Shown here in pieces: positions 12,412-24,735 of a stretch of 64,000 nt of DNA; position 1 is the first letter of the stretch; every line of letters starts with the position of its first letter. The translations under genes and the position numbers were made by a program. The notes under the pieces were generated by a model that saw only the letters and a list, made by a program, of their open reading frames with translations, was not told the origin of the DNA and searched no databases. Origin of the DNA: Protopterus annectens (taxonomy: Eukaryota > Chordata > Ceratodontiformes > Protopteridae); contig NC_056750.1 in assembly GCF_019279795.1 (NCBI RefSeq), forward strand, positions 695,605,394 through 695,669,393, in the 5' to 3' direction.

Positions 12412-12520
12412 TTATTATTTTATTTTATTTATTTATCATCTGTATACCGGGATAGTATTACTAGGTGAAAAACCTATTTTCAGTGGAGGCCTGGGAAGAA
12501 AATCTCCAGAGACAATTGAA
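12412..12520 (-). mobile_element. L2-like LINE 3' tail fragment
   Basis: Minus-strand reading is ctccagagattttcttccc, then aggcctccactgaaaatagg, ending in AAATAAAATAA repeats. It is the same tail as at 825-930 but inverted. Confidence 0.6.
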
Positions 12521-12970
12521 AAATTGTAGAGAAATGAAGTCCTACACATCACAATATGATCTTACATTCGATAGAGTGTAACTGTTTAAAATAGTGACAG
12601 GAATGTCAAACAGAAATAGCTGGAGAAAAGAACAGAGGAGAGAGTAGATGGATGATATGAGGGCTGAGGAGAAAGGAAGAAAAAAAAGAGAGATATAGCA
12701 GGTAAGAGAGGTAAGGAGGTTCACAAAATGTGATAGGAAGAATCGGTATAAAAGGGAAAGGAGGGGATAGAGTATAAAGAAATAGGTAAAAGAATCTGCA
12801 AATGGTGTTTGTGAAATGGAGAGAAGTTAGAACAGAAACTGAGACTTGAGTGGACTTAGCCTGGTGTGTGCATCTGAAACTATTCCACAAAGGCTATTTA
12901 CTTCACTTTTTATTTATTTATTAATACTTTTATTGAATTTAACACCTGCAATGAAACGAGATAGAAATGT
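12521..12970. other. Purine-rich low-complexity stretch and LINE tail remnant
   Basis: Positions 12600-12850 are strongly purine-rich (GA/GGA repeats) on the plus strand, which explains the unsupported minus frames there. At about 12915-12970, tacttttattgaatttaac resembles the start of the Tx1-type tail at 59.93 kb; the foldback element at 12971 inserted just beyond it. Confidence 0.4.
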
Positions 12971-13592
12971 GGGTCTACCTGATAATGCCGACATGCCAAA
13001 ACTCCGACAACGAAATAACCGACACCACAAAACCGGAAGTTCAAAAACACGAAACTTCACATGCCCGACAAACCACAATCCCGACAATCAACAAAAGAAA
13101 TACCTTTTCCGAAAAACACACACACAGCACAAGCACACCAAACACCTTACAAACCTACACTAAACCTTACATACACAACTATCTATGCACTAACCTTAAC
13201 CCAAACCCTGACCCTAAGGTCCATCACTATCGCACACTTACCTTACCCGCACCCTAACTCTAACTCACTTATTCCACCCCAACCCTAAAATCTGTCACTA
13301 TCGCACACTTACCTTACTTGCACCCTAACCCTAACTCACACAACCTGCTCCTAAACCTAAAGTCCGTCACTATCGCGAACTTACCTGACCCGCACCCTAA
13401 CCCTAACGTCCGTCACTATCACACATTTACCTTACTTGCACCCTAACATCTGTTCCTACCGCACACTTACCTTAACATGTCAGTGTTCTCGGCATCGGGA
13501 TTTTCAACTGTCGGTCTTCTCCGTTGTCGATCTTCCGGTGTCGGTTTTCTCGTTGTCATTCTTCTCAGCTTTCGGCGTTATCAGATAGACCC
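12971..13592. mobile_element. Foldback/MITE element, 622 bp, 8-bp target duplication
   Basis: Ends are GGGTCTACCTGATAATGCC and its near-complement GGCGTTATCAGATAGACCC. Flanks AGAAATGT (12963-12970) and AGAAATGC (13593-13600) match at 7 of 8. The interior is a degenerate tandem array in which words such as gtccgtcactatcgcacac, ttaccttacccgcaccc and taaccctaac recur about five times (13150-13470). The same array type fills the 57.7-kb copy. Open frames across it are products of the repeat, not genes. No transposase. Confidence 0.85.
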
Positions 13593-13617
13593 AGAAATGC
13601 ATTACAATTACAAATAG

Positions 13618-14260
13618 GAAATTGTAGTTCATTGGCTATTTGGGCAGTTTTTTCATTATCTTTCAACTTTCTGTTTTAAAAGCCCATGTTTGTGTGGGTT
13701 TGCATTTGTTTAAGCTCTGTGAATCCAGTTTTGGCATCCTGCAGTCTACAAGACCAACAGGAAGGAGAAGGAGATACTCTTAAGTGCTTTCATTTTGATT
13801 TTTTCATAATTTACTGCTCTCTGCACTATTTTTTGTCATTTTTAATTTATCTGCATTTATTTAAAATGTATTTCCCTTAATATTGCTACACACTCAAGTG
13901 TGCTAGCTTGTATTGCAGTTAAAGTATTTTTGGTATTGTTTTAACTGCTTTTCTGCAAAAAAAAACAAAAAAAAAACAAACAAGTTCTATGCTTGTTTCC
14001 CTCTGTTCCTGAAAGTAGACTAGTCCAGATACAGATTTGCTGTATCCAGGACTGTTTTGTAAGTTTCTGAGCCCCCACCCCCAGACCTTTCTGTGTTGGA
14101 GGGAAGCCTTCTAGCTTAGGAGTGGGAGTGGTAAGCACTAGGTAGCCTATCTACCACAAGAGGAGTGGTTTCTGGTCCAGAAATCGTAGTTTATTGGCAA
14201 TTTGGGCAGTTTTTCCATCCCTTTCAACTTTCTGGTATGGGTTTGCACACCATGCATCGG
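13618..14260 (+). promoter_or_regulatory. Repeated 5' UTR units of CR1-like LINE
   Basis: A block reading aaattgtagttcattggc, then tatttgggcagtttttt, then ctttcaactttct occurs at 13618-13675 and again at 14179-14240, about 561 bp apart. Copy C holds the corresponding block at about 50470-50525 (minus). Repeated 5' units are known as monomer promoters in some LINEs; that they act as the promoter here is inference. Confidence 0.6.
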
Positions 14261-14529
14261 CGATCTGCTGAGGTAAACTATTACTGGTGCCAAAAAGTCT
14301 GCTCTTCAATTTTTCCCTTAGAACGTGCTTACTCTTTTATTTCTTGCACTTCAGTTAGCTTAATTGGCTAGCACTTTAACAGGCTTTTGTAGCATTTATT
14401 GTAGCACACTTAGGTGCTATCAGTGCTAACTGTTTCTACACAGTAACAGCACCAGTACTTATTAGTTATGATCACCCTCCTGGTATGATTGTAGGGCAAT
14501 TACCTGTGCTTTCTCCTGCTAACCTGGTG

Positions 14530-15473
14530 CACTTGGGCATTCTGAGGCAGTGTAGTAACTGTCTAATGTACACAGACAACCCTGTCCTGTAACCTCCCAA
14601 CAGTCATGCATGTGAGAGATGCATTTATATCACCAAACTGGAAACAGTGCATACTCCAACCAAGACCAGACTTACTGGTCAAGAGGAGAAGGTCAACACC
14701 TGCAACTCACTACATGGAACATACAGCCCTCTGAAACATCAACCATCACAACACACACACAGAAACACAAACCATACACCACCTTCACGGAGGCTCTCAA
14801 TAAAAATTTACCCAAACAACAGAGACCCCCCCAAGACAGAAATGCACTTGAACACCAGAACACAACACCAACCCCAGAACACACAGCTCACCACCACTGT
14901 GTGCCCCTCAACCTAAGCTGTTAAGGCAAAACACTTTGCCAAATGTACTAATCATAGGAGACAACTGTGAGGCACACTGATGTCCCACTCACAAGGTTGA
15001 ACAAGGAGAAGGTGAGAGTCATTTGTCTATCAGGTGCCAGCATCTGCCACATAATACATGTACTCAGGTCACTCCACAACAAGTACAAATATGACTCGGT
15101 CATTTTCCACGTGGGAGTGAATGACCTGAGATGTACCTCCCTGGACTACATGAAAAGAGATGTGATGGAACTCTCGGATTATGTGGCCCAGGCAAGTATG
15201 ACCCTAGCCCTGAGCAGTATTATACCATCACCCAGAATGATACCACAGTACGAGCAGAGAATGATTGACTTCAACAACTGGCTAAGTTTCTGGTGTCATT
15301 CTAAGGGGATCCAGTATCTATCTGCCTGGGACAATGTGATCGACAGACCTCGATGCTTTCCCAGAGATGGCCTGCATCTGTCACACCTGGGATTCCGGGT
15401 ACTGGCTAAGGCTCTTGCTACCCCTATAGTGCCATTTTTAGGCAGTGTTCCAAAGACCAAAATTCCACCATAA
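14530..15473 (+). pseudogene. CR1-like ORF1: CX2C zinc motif plus SGNH/GDSL esterase
   Basis: The N-terminal part reads LGILRQCSNCLMYTDNP, then CERC about 14 residues after the first pair region, giving a CX2C...CX2C zinc motif. The esterase follows in a clean frame from 14967: VGVNDLRCTSLDYMKRD (the GxND block) and RDGLHLSHLGF (the Asp-x-x-His block of SGNH hydrolases). The first block is damaged: upstream DNA encodes IIGDN instead of IGDSIVRH (copy C), so the catalytic Ser is replaced by Asn and one base is missing. Two stops lie between zinc motif and esterase. ORF1 esterase domains are established for CR1 and some L2 elements; their substrate is not settled. Confidence 0.85.
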
Positions 15474-15502
15474 CAGCAACAAAGAAATGCATTCTGAGGG
15501 TC

Positions 15503-18236
15503 ATGTTGTTCAATGCTAGAAGTCTAAATCTCAAGATGCACTTGCTCACTCTCCTCAAAATGGATAATGTCGACATCTGTGCTGTAACAGAGACCTGGTT
15601 TAAAGAGGCAGAAAGCACCCCTGTGCTCCCAGGCAACAACTCATTCCATACATTTTGGCCCCAGAATACGGTGATGTCTCCATATTCTTAAAGGATATGT
15701 ACACCTCTAGACTGGTAGCTCACCATAATGCATCAGAGATATTTCAGGTACAACTACCACTGGGTAAGATGGCGATACAAGTCATAGCCTGCTACAGAAC
15801 CACAAACATGTTCATAGACTCTCACTCCAAGTTCCTAAACACCCTGGAATCTATCAAGGTCCAACCCAATATTCTTATACTGGGTGACTTCAACTACCCT
15901 TCCATCAACTGGGAAAACTATTCAAGTACCAATTTACAGGCCCAATGCTTTCTGGAATTTATCAGTTCCAGTGCCCTGGACCAGCTCATTCTGACCCCCA
16001 CTAGTGGAAGCAACATCCTCGACCTGGTTATCACCAACATGGCAGACCATTGCTCCACACCTACAGTCAATTCCTCCCTGGTTAAATCCAACCATAAACT
16101 GATCACCATGGAAATCTCCATCTCACCTAGAACCCTAAGGTGACCACCCTGAAAAACTTCACTAAAACTGACTTTGGGCTCCTAAAAACAGAGGTGGCTA
16201 ACTTCTCAGCACCCATGCCAATGGAAAATAGCTGCATGACTGCCGAATCAAACACAAATGCACTGTATGAGCATGTACACAAATGGATGGACCTTGCCAT
16301 AACAAGTATAACTAAGACACTCTCCTCCAAAAAAAAGGAAGCCAATCTGGTGGTCCCCAGCCATCAATAAACTCTACAACAGAAGGAAGAAACTGTTGCA
16401 GAAAAAAATGAAGTCACAAGACTGGAAAACCTCCCTTATCAGTCTCAACAAAAAGCTGATATCCCTTATCAAATTGTCTAAAGTCAGCTTTGAAGGCAGA
16501 ATTGTGGCTGATACCAAAAACAACCATAAGGCCTTCTATAGTTATATCAAAAACCTCCAAGGTAATACCCAGATTTGCTCTGAGTTATTGTACAATGGCA
16601 CCTCCTATATGGAGCTAACAGATATAGACACCATACTGGCCGACAGAGTGCCAACTTTACCCCTGTCCCCCCAAGGGCCCCATGACAATACCAGAAGAAA
16701 GCCTGGTACCCACCATTTCTGCAGTACAGGTAAAAGCTGCATTATCCAAAGCCAATAATATGGCATCCATGGGACCTGATAATATCCCTGGCTGCGTCCT
16801 ACATGAACTACAAAATGAACTGGCACCAAATCTGCATGCCCAGTTCAGTCACAGCCTTACTCAGGCTATATCCCTAATGAATGATGAACTGCTCCAGTCA
16901 TCCCACTCCATAAAGGGGGAGCAACTACAGACCCTGGGAATTATCGCCTCATTATCCTGGTGAGTCTGGTATGCAAAGCTATGGAGCACATCATCATGGA
17001 CCTGCTTAACAAAGATATAGGCAATCTCCAAATTCTTGACTCCTCACAGTTTGGCTCTGTCAAGGGGAGATCCTGCCTGCTGAACCTGGTTGACTTTATC
17101 GAGGCAGTCATCAAGGCTGTGGATGAGGGTAAGGCAGTGCATACAGCCTACCTCAACCTGGTCAAGGACTTTGATACAATTCCCCACTCAGGTATCTCTG
17201 ATAAACTTACCAAACTAGGCATCAGTCCTTACATCAGTAGGTAGGTTGCAAATTGGTGAACAGACAGGACCCACAGAGTGAAACTTATGGATTCCAAGCC
17301 AGACTGTCGACCAGTCATGAGTGGAGTCCCACAGGGCTTGGTCCTGGCCCCTCTCCTGTTTGGCATCTACTTCTCAGAAGTCCAAACCAACACAGAAGGA
17401 CTCTGGCTGACTAAGTTCACTGATGACTGCAAGCTAGGAGTCATTGTTATCTCCCCAAGTGATGCAGACATCCTACAAAAGGGCCTCTCTGAGACCAATG
17501 ACTGGTGTCAGAACCATGGCTTGAAGCTTAACACCAAAAAATTATCATCACATTTGGAAAAAACTCAGTTCCCATGAATTACCACATTGATGGGAGCCCA
17601 CTAAACACTGAAGGGGCCATAAGAGATTTGAGCACCCAGGTCAACAGCCACCTCACCCTTGACTACCACATTGCCACTGTAGTCAGAAAGTCCTTCTATG
17701 TGGCACATCTTATAACCAAAGATTTTGCAACCAGGAATAAAGAAGTCATCATCCCTCTTTACTCATCCCTCATTAGACCAATCATCAAATATAACACCCC
17801 GTTTGGCATGTACCTGACCAGACACCTACAACAGGTAGGCCACAGAAGTAGCTCACAAAAAGGATCCTAGGCCTTAAACATGGACAAACTCAAGAAACTT
17901 CAGCTGTTCTCAGTCTCTTATCTACTTTATAGGTGATCTCTGCTTGACTTACAAAGCCATGTCCGACCCAGCCCTACTTGAAATGCACCTAAAGAAATCC
18001 CAATCCCCCCATGTCACAAACTCCAGAGACCACAACCTCATTACCATAATTAACAGAACATGCTGGAGGGACAGGTTCATTTCCCAAAGACTGCCCATAC
18101 TCTGGAATAAGCTTTCCATTCATGTCCAGCATAGCACCTTGCTGGCCCTCTTCAAGAGAAATTTTGACGAGTGGGATGAGTAACAGAAAGTTCACCCCAG
18201 GGGTCACTCCAGTTGCCGTACTCGATAGGGGCACTG
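15503..18236 (+). pseudogene. CR1-like ORF2: APE endonuclease and reverse transcriptase
   Basis: Endonuclease motifs in order: NARSLNLKM, AVTETWF (catalytic Glu), GDFNYPSINWE, SNILDLVITN, KSNHKLIT (where copy C has RSDHKLIT, so the usual SDH is SNH). About 18 residues near 15655 are missing compared with copy C and the frame shifts there. RT motifs: NLVKDFDTIPHSGISDKL, SGVPQGLVLAPLLFG, KFTDDCKLG (FTDD for FADD), LKLNTKKL, then YSSLIRPIIKY, CWRDRFISQRLPILWNKLS and a final LFKRNFDEW. At least five frameshifts or stops separate the pieces. The protein would nick target DNA and copy element RNA at the nick. Confidence 0.88.
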
Positions 18237-18340
18237 TGAACTAACATTGGGTGGCACGGTGCCTGGCCAATTTTTTTGGGCTAGGCTTGTTAAGGTTCCA
18301 GGGCCATTAGCCTAGTACACACCTGTGAACCTATGAACAA

Positions 18341-20864
18341 GCAAACAGAAAAGCACACAATATCTGTATGCAGTATGTACATGGCAACAAAAAAATAAAT
18401 TCCTTGAAATAACATGGAAATCTTCAAAGTTTCAGAACTAGTCAAATTGTTTAATTTTAAATTGACTATTTTTTAACACCTGTAAGGGATCCAAGATGAA
18501 AAGTAAGGTGGGCACTGAGTCTTTACTCCTTTACTGGATTTTCTGTGGCAAACTGTTTTATGTGGCCTAGCTGAGTAATTGTTGCCACTTCTAAATAATA
18601 ATTTGCAAAGCCTTGAATACATATTGATATTTGTTTGATGTGTATAGAACTAAAACTTGAAATAGACTTTGGTTTCAAAGATAAAATGAAGCTCGTATTA
18701 TATTTCTTTTCTTCCAATCTTTGACAGCCTAGATACAGTTATGATTTAATTTGTATGAAATCATAAATGTGTTGGACTTTCAAACATTGATTTCAGGCAT
18801 CATTTCTTTGAAAGCTGATTCCAGATATTTAACATATTGTGATGCTTATGGAATGTGTCAATGACGGAGCTATCGCATTTTTGGAAAAGATGTGGTGATT
18901 CCAAATGTATCTTGTCATATGGTCCTGTGTCTACTCAGATAATTTTTACTGTGACAGCCAAAACTGAGAAAATATAATTCCTTTCAATGGAAAATGTTCT
19001 CCGAAGGTATGCAGACTTTTTTTTTGGGTGGGGGGGGGTTGATTCTGTCAGACAAAGACTTTTTACTGCCACCTGATGCTCTGCCTTCATATCTGGATAT
19101 CTTACCTCCTGTTTAACTATACAACCAGATTGGAAGTTACACCCCCATTGGAAGTAACACCCCCCAAATTTCTTATAAGTTAATCCTCTGTAGGTTGTTT
19201 CAGAGAAATGGAGAAGAGATGAGACTGGTACAGTTTCATTAATGTAGCCAACAGGGATTTTTTTTATTATACCCTAACTCCGCCCATCTGAGCCAGTTAG
19301 GCATTTGGGTGGGGAGTACGTGGGAGTTGTGATTGAGCTGGCTCAGGCTCCATAATGGCATACTCCTATATTGACTTGCCAACACCATCTGCTCAATCAT
19401 GGCTCTATTTATTAGCTCTTATTCAACTCTAAGAGCCATGACTTTTGTTATCCCCCAGCATGACCCAACAATGTACCTGTCAGTCAAAACAGATAACGCG
19501 ATGCTTAAACTGCACTTTAGTCTATTGCATTTATCCTTGCAAATGTAGTTTGGGTCTTAGATTAAGAAGATCCATAGCAGGCAGTTCACATTCATAGCTA
19601 TCAAGTTGATAAATGAAATATTAGCACAGCTTTTAGGTTGAAGTTGTAGGACATATAAATTAGAAAACATATCTTGGAGGCAAGTAATTCTAAATTAATG
19701 GAACATGTACAAGATTAAACATAGCGAATAAGAAAGGATGATAACACTACGTAAGATACTATATACTAATACAGAACAGTCTGGAGCCAGTAAGACAGTT
19801 AACAAACAGAAATGTTATACAATTTGTCGGGAGAAAATGGAAGTTGCAACAAAACAGAGCAGATCATAAAATATGACAGTAGCTAATTTCCAGTAGGAAA
19901 GAAGGTAGTCCAAATGCTGATAAGATTACTTATTTTGTGAATATTTTTAAAGAATACCTCAAACCTATATTATGGAATGTCTAACCAGAAGGGTTTACGT
20001 TGGCACAGGCAGCTGAGTGTAAGTTTTTAATTTATACTAAAGGAAGAAGATAAAAGTTAAAAACTGGGAAGAATGTAATTCCCTAAGCACCAGTTTTAAT
20101 GATTTACAAAAAAGAATACATACTTACAATTAGTTTACTATTAGAAAATATACTATGGTAAAAACAGCCAATTATGGCTCCCAATAAGCCAGTTTATGAG
20201 CCTCTAGTAATTTTCCAAGTAATCAAGGTTGACATTTGCAAGTGTGATTGGCACTGCTAAATTTAAATAATTCTTTCAGTGAAAAGTATTAGAAAATTAT
20301 GAAATTTAATATGAACTGACTGTTTTTTTAATAATTTGTAGAAAAGATTGTTGTTATAAAAAGTTTCATTTTATTAAAGGAGTGGTGGATAGGGAAACGG
20401 TAACAGGAGAATGCGAAAAAGAGGTGCAGTCTGTTCCAACCTGGGAAAGCTACTTTTCGAGATTAATGCATTAGGAAACAGCAGTGTATCTCATAGCTGA
20501 AAATAATACTCTGGTAAACAAGTGGCTTAATTTGCATATTGACACATTAAGATGCTATAATTCTGTTACAAACCAAGCTATAGCAGATTGTTATTACAAC
20601 TACCTACGATCTCTATATAATCAGGAAAACAGGATGAAGGGGCATTCAGAGACATTATCACTATAGAACTGCTACTGCTTCTCTGGTGAGCTACATTTAT
20701 GTTCTAGTGAGGGCAAGCAATTCAGAGACATGCTAGAGATGCTTGGAGCAAAGCTCATTACTGGCTCATTTGCATGTTTCTGAAGTGAACATATAATGCA
20801 TCATGAAAAATTATTGGTCATCCACCTAGCAACCTATTCAACATCATTGCAGGGACACACAATC
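18341..20864. other. Unassigned sequence
   Basis: No element ends or coding signature recognised. A T/G run (ttttttgggtgggggggg) lies at about 19018-19038. Short open frames at 18523-18717 (-) and 20484-20666 (+) are unsupported. A direct repeat of a short ttggaagt(t/a)acaccccc word occurs at 19130-19165. Confidence 0.4.
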
Positions 20865-20903
20865 TCACACACACACACACACACATACACACACACACAC
20901 ACA
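20865..20903. repeat. (AC)n microsatellite
   Basis: An uninterrupted CA run with one tacaca break, continuing weakly to about 20970. Confidence 0.9.
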
Positions 20904-23160
20904 GGCACACCACTGAGACAGCCTCTACATATGTGTACAAAGACACACTCATAAACACCCTCTCGCATACACACATGCAAAAAAACCTCACCGTTACTTA
21001 TCTACTCCATTGCCTACAGAGACAACAGTGGGTGTACACTGTATGTCTTCTTTGCTTCACTCAGAAATACAGCTATAGAGCATGTCTTTCAATTCCTCTA
21101 TCTTGCTATTTCAATTATGGAATATAACTCTTGTTAGCCACACTCCTGGACTGTTGTATTTGCATGTGGCCGTATCCAGCAAGGCCAGACTGGATTCCTG
21201 GATCCTTCATACTACTGTAGCGCTGCAGCAGTCACAGAGCAGCTTCCTCATAATGCACTGAGCAATCAGTCCTGTTTGAAACAGGATTGTTGGGAATGTA
21301 ATGTGTTCCCAAACTTTCCCAATAACTACCTTAATGTATGTATAATAATGCCACAGTAATCCATATTCACACTTTCCAGTGCATTGCTCTAATTATTGAA
21401 TTTCTGTTTGTTCATTCTTTGCTCACGCAGTGCATCTGCTTAATTTGTTGAAGAAAATAAAATAAAATCTGCTCTTTACAGGGTCTGTAATGTTGCTGCA
21501 TTAACTGTAACAGTTTGTTTTATAAGACAATATTCATTTAAAGACAGCCTAATAACTTTAGTTGTATCTTTATCTATAATGGTGCATGAGTAATTTGCAC
21601 ATTAAACAGAACATAGTTAATATTGGATACTGATAGCTGTGCATAGTGTAGATGTTTGGCCCATAGGTATCTGTGCCAAATTACCCAAAACAAATTTGTG
21701 TGACTGTAAAACTAGATATTGCAGCCTTGACACTGACTTTATGTATGATAGTTTGTGAGCCAGCCCCCCATACATTAAATATAAAGGCTGTATTCTCTTA
21801 TCAAAATACTAGAAGTTCTGAATTAAAATGGTTTGAACAAAATTATTGTTTCAATGGCTTGGAATAGGTATTTGTCAAATACTTACATTTCTTACAGTTA
21901 TATGTAAGATTGTAATCAAACTAAATTGTTTCTATATCTATATCTTTATGTATATCTATGTCTGTATCTATATCTAAACGTATCTGTACACACACGCACA
22001 TGTTTAAGTAGTTGCGCTGTTTGTTGATATGTGACATACTCTTTTTCTAGTGAAGGACTCGAAGGCAGCAAAATCAAATGTTGCTTTTCTGTAGTGGATT
22101 TAGTGTTGGTAGCAACATTTTAATGTCAAACATTTCAGAACCATTTTGGCTTTATACATAATAGTGTGTGTGTGCAAGTGTTCATGGGTTAGGGTTAGAG
22201 TACTGGCGGTAAAGAAAGGAGTTATTATGCATTCCGGTATATGTGATGTGTGTATGTGTGCATGTGCCTTGTCTGGTTGTACTGTTAGGGAAAGGTACAG
22301 TGAAGCCCCCCACCCCTTACTCTCTGTTACTTATGTACCCTAATACTAACCACAGTGCTACTCCTGCTCTAACCTCAACCCTACATATTAACCTAATAAC
22401 AGCAGCACAATACCTTATCTGTAAGTTAGTAATAGTTATTTATTTATTTTTAATGATCAAAAGGAGATTATTGTTTTTTGTTACAGCTATTTTTCCTCCA
22501 ATTAAATACACTGTTGATATCATTGTCAACAGTTAGTACTGTATCGTCGTACATGTATATATGTGTGAGATAAAAATCAGAAATGTAGGAGAGAGGTCAG
22601 TGGACCTTAGATGGTCAGCATAAACTAAGAAAACCAAGACAATGTAAAATGGAATCCAGTAAAACGTTTACAAATATAGCCACTTGATTTTAACTTAATA
22701 CAGCATGGAAACTACACTGCAGTTGAGCGAATTGGGATATATTTTCAGGGAGTGTCATAAGCAAACAGACTTTAAAGATTCCCTGTAGACTACTCTATCA
22801 GAAATACTGGGCGAGCAAACTGGTTTAACTAAGGAAATGTTTTTTTTTTTTAAGCTATCATACAGAATCAGAATTGTCTAGACATAGTAAGGCCTTGCTG
22901 AGTCTAATTATGGTGGCTGTAAAAAAAGCAGTTACTAGAAAATGGAAATCAAAAATGTAAACCAACTGTACTAGAAGTAGTCAATTTAGTAAAATAGATA
23001 AAAAACTGGAACTGTATTCTTTAGAAAAGGGAAGGAGCAAATTACACAGAAAAAAATGGGAATTATGGGAACAATACATACAGAGGAGGAACAAGGTTTA
23101 AAAGAATGCAGGATATGAATGATCTATGTAATGTTTGACTGACAAAGACTGGATAGATTA
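20904..23160. other. Unassigned sequence
   Basis: A TATC-type microsatellite lies at about 21925-21985. At 22180-22430 there are scattered ggttagggttag and accctaatactaacc words reminiscent of the internal array of the foldback elements at 13.0 and 57.7 kb, but I find no ends or target duplication. No gene recognised. Confidence 0.4.
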
Positions 23161-23164
23161 TAAG

Positions 23165-23290
23165 TGATATATAATGTTTGCAACTAAAATGATGTCACTA
23201 TGGCCTATGATGTATGTCTGTTACTAAAATGGTGTCAGTACGGTTTGTGATATATAACGTTTGCCACTAAAATTATGTCAATATGTTTCT
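23165..23290 (+). repeat. Degenerate tandem repeat, about 42 bp x 3
   Basis: Three successive units share gatatataatgtttgc-like, actaaaatgatgtca and tatggcct-like words, with unit lengths about 43, 40 and 42 bp. Confidence 0.65.
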
Positions 23291-23450
23291 GTTCATTTAT
23301 ATAAATGTATGACTGCCTATGTCATATGTAATAATTTGATAAATGAATACATATGTTTCTTGTTTAAAAAAATAAAAGTTTTACCTGTTTGATCTGATGA
23401 GTATGAACTGGGAAAATGCAGTTTGCTATTATTTATTGTAGTGAGTCAAG

Positions 23451-23485
23451 GTGTGTGTGTGTGTGTGTGTGTGTGTATGTATATG

Positions 23486-23541
<56 letters not shown>
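23451..23541. repeat. (GT)n(AT)n compound microsatellite
   Basis: About 13 GT units, then a transition through GTAT steps into about 30 AT units. It directly abuts the LINE fragment that begins at about 23542. A similar compound tract follows that LINE at 24684, which suggests one tract split by insertion. Confidence 0.9.
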
Positions 23542-23545
<4 letters not shown>

Positions 23546-24683
23546 CTCCCTCTTCCAATATGCTGATGACTCAACCCTCATCTCTATCTCTGATATCTCT
23601 GAACTCCACACTCTAACTCAACTGGCATTTCTATCCACAGATCAGTGGTTATCCAATAATCTGCTTATCCTTAATCCCAAAAAGACCAACCTTACTCTTT
23701 CTGCCTCAGTCTCTCACTCACCACAAATCCACCTTTGAAATAATTTCCACTAATAAGACTTTAATCCAACCAGAAGCTCACACAAAACTCTTGGGAGTCG
23801 TCATTGACAAACTCAAATTCAGTCTCCATCTACTCCAAGGTATAAAAAGAACCAACCAGAAACTTGGTTTATTATACCGCAATAAATAATTTTTCACTAC
23901 CAATGCTAGACTCTCCCTTGCTCAAGCCTTTCTCCTTCCCTCCCTCCTATATGCTCCCCCTGTGTTCACTAACATTCAAACCACAACCCTGAACAAACTC
24001 CAACAAACCTACCATAAAATAGCTAGGTTTGTCACAAACTGCTCTTACAATACACATCACCGCCTTGCTTTAAACTCACTCCAGTGGCTTGAATTCCCCA
24101 AACTTCTACTTCTAGCTCAATTTCAAATGCTACATGTCATCCGAAATAAGCCGGCATCCTGTACTGCTCTCTCTTCGCTCGTTTCTATCTATATACCACC
24201 TCGGACTCTCCGCACCTCCAGTCAGCAACTACTGCACACATACCAACCAAAAATGTATATAAATACTCCATTACACAAGCTAGATATATGTTCCATCAGC
24301 CACCCAGCACACATTAAAGAAAAACTCAAATTTTACTTGCTTAACTCAAAACTCTGTCATTGTCAGGCACCCCACCGTAAACTACCTTTCTTCCTCCCTC
24401 CTCTCTCACATAAGTACTCCATTATCTTTGGGAATTATACTTACTTTTGTTATATAATCAGTTGTGTACATGCATTTCCGTATCTACCTTTTATTTAAAT
24501 GTTTTTGTAAAATTTAATCTTGATGTTAAAATACAGTTTTTTTGTATAATGTTCATATTTTGGATGTTAAAATTCTAATTTTTCTGTAATTTGTTCATTT
24601 ATTGTAGCTTATCTCCTCGGGTGTCCACTGAAAATGGGCCACAAACCCAGTTAACAAATGTCAATAAATAGATAAATAAATGT
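23542..24683 (+). mobile_element. L2-like LINE, RT C-terminal half and 3' end
   Basis: The first frame reads QYADDSTLISISD (the catalytic YADD box), then WLSNNLLILNPKKTNLTL. After a frameshift near 23740 come KLLGVVIDKLKFSLHL, then LAQAFLLPSLLYA, and the frame 23962-24498 with LNKLQQTYHKIARFVTN and ALNSLQWLEFPKL. This thumb layout fits the L2/Jockey side of the LINEs and differs from the CR1-like copies. The 3' end reads ctcgggtgtccactgaaaatg and then AATAAATAG repeats, linking it to the short tails at 0.8, 7.1, 12.4 and 59.3 kb. One in-frame TAA lies at about 23888. Confidence 0.8.
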
Positions 24684-24684
24684 G

Positions 24685-24735
<51 letters not shown>

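Larger units (their letters stand above)
13612..18340 (+). mobile_element. CR1-like LINE, copy B, nearly full length
   Basis: Order on the plus strand: repeated 5' UTR (13618-14260), ORF1 with CX2C zinc motif and esterase (14530-15473), ORF2 endonuclease (15503-16143), linker, reverse transcriptase (16680-17870), C-terminal region to 18236, 3' UTR and tail ending acctgtgaacctatgaac near 18336. It is collinear with minus-strand copy C at 45.6-50.6 kb. It carries several frameshifts and small deletions, so it is dead. Confidence 0.9.

Noticed and set aside
12846-13288. Overlapping Thr/Pro/His-rich open frames
   Set aside because: Three frames are open at once over a tandem array inside a foldback element, as expected for a repeat and not a gene.
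13150-13470. Interstitial telomere
   Set aside because: CCCTAA words are isolated and embedded in longer degenerate units inside a transposable element with its own target duplication.
20865-20990. CRISPR-like array
   Set aside because: Regular spacing is only a CA microsatellite; there are no spacers between conserved repeats.
22180-22430. Another member of the foldback family
   Set aside because: Only ggttaggg/ccctaa words are shared; there are no GGGTCTATATT-like ends and no 8-bp duplication.
23416-23738. Tyr/Ile- and Cys/Val-repeat open frames over 23.45-23.55 kb as short proteins
   Set aside because: They are translations of (GT)n(AT)n; only the downstream YADD part is real LINE sequence.
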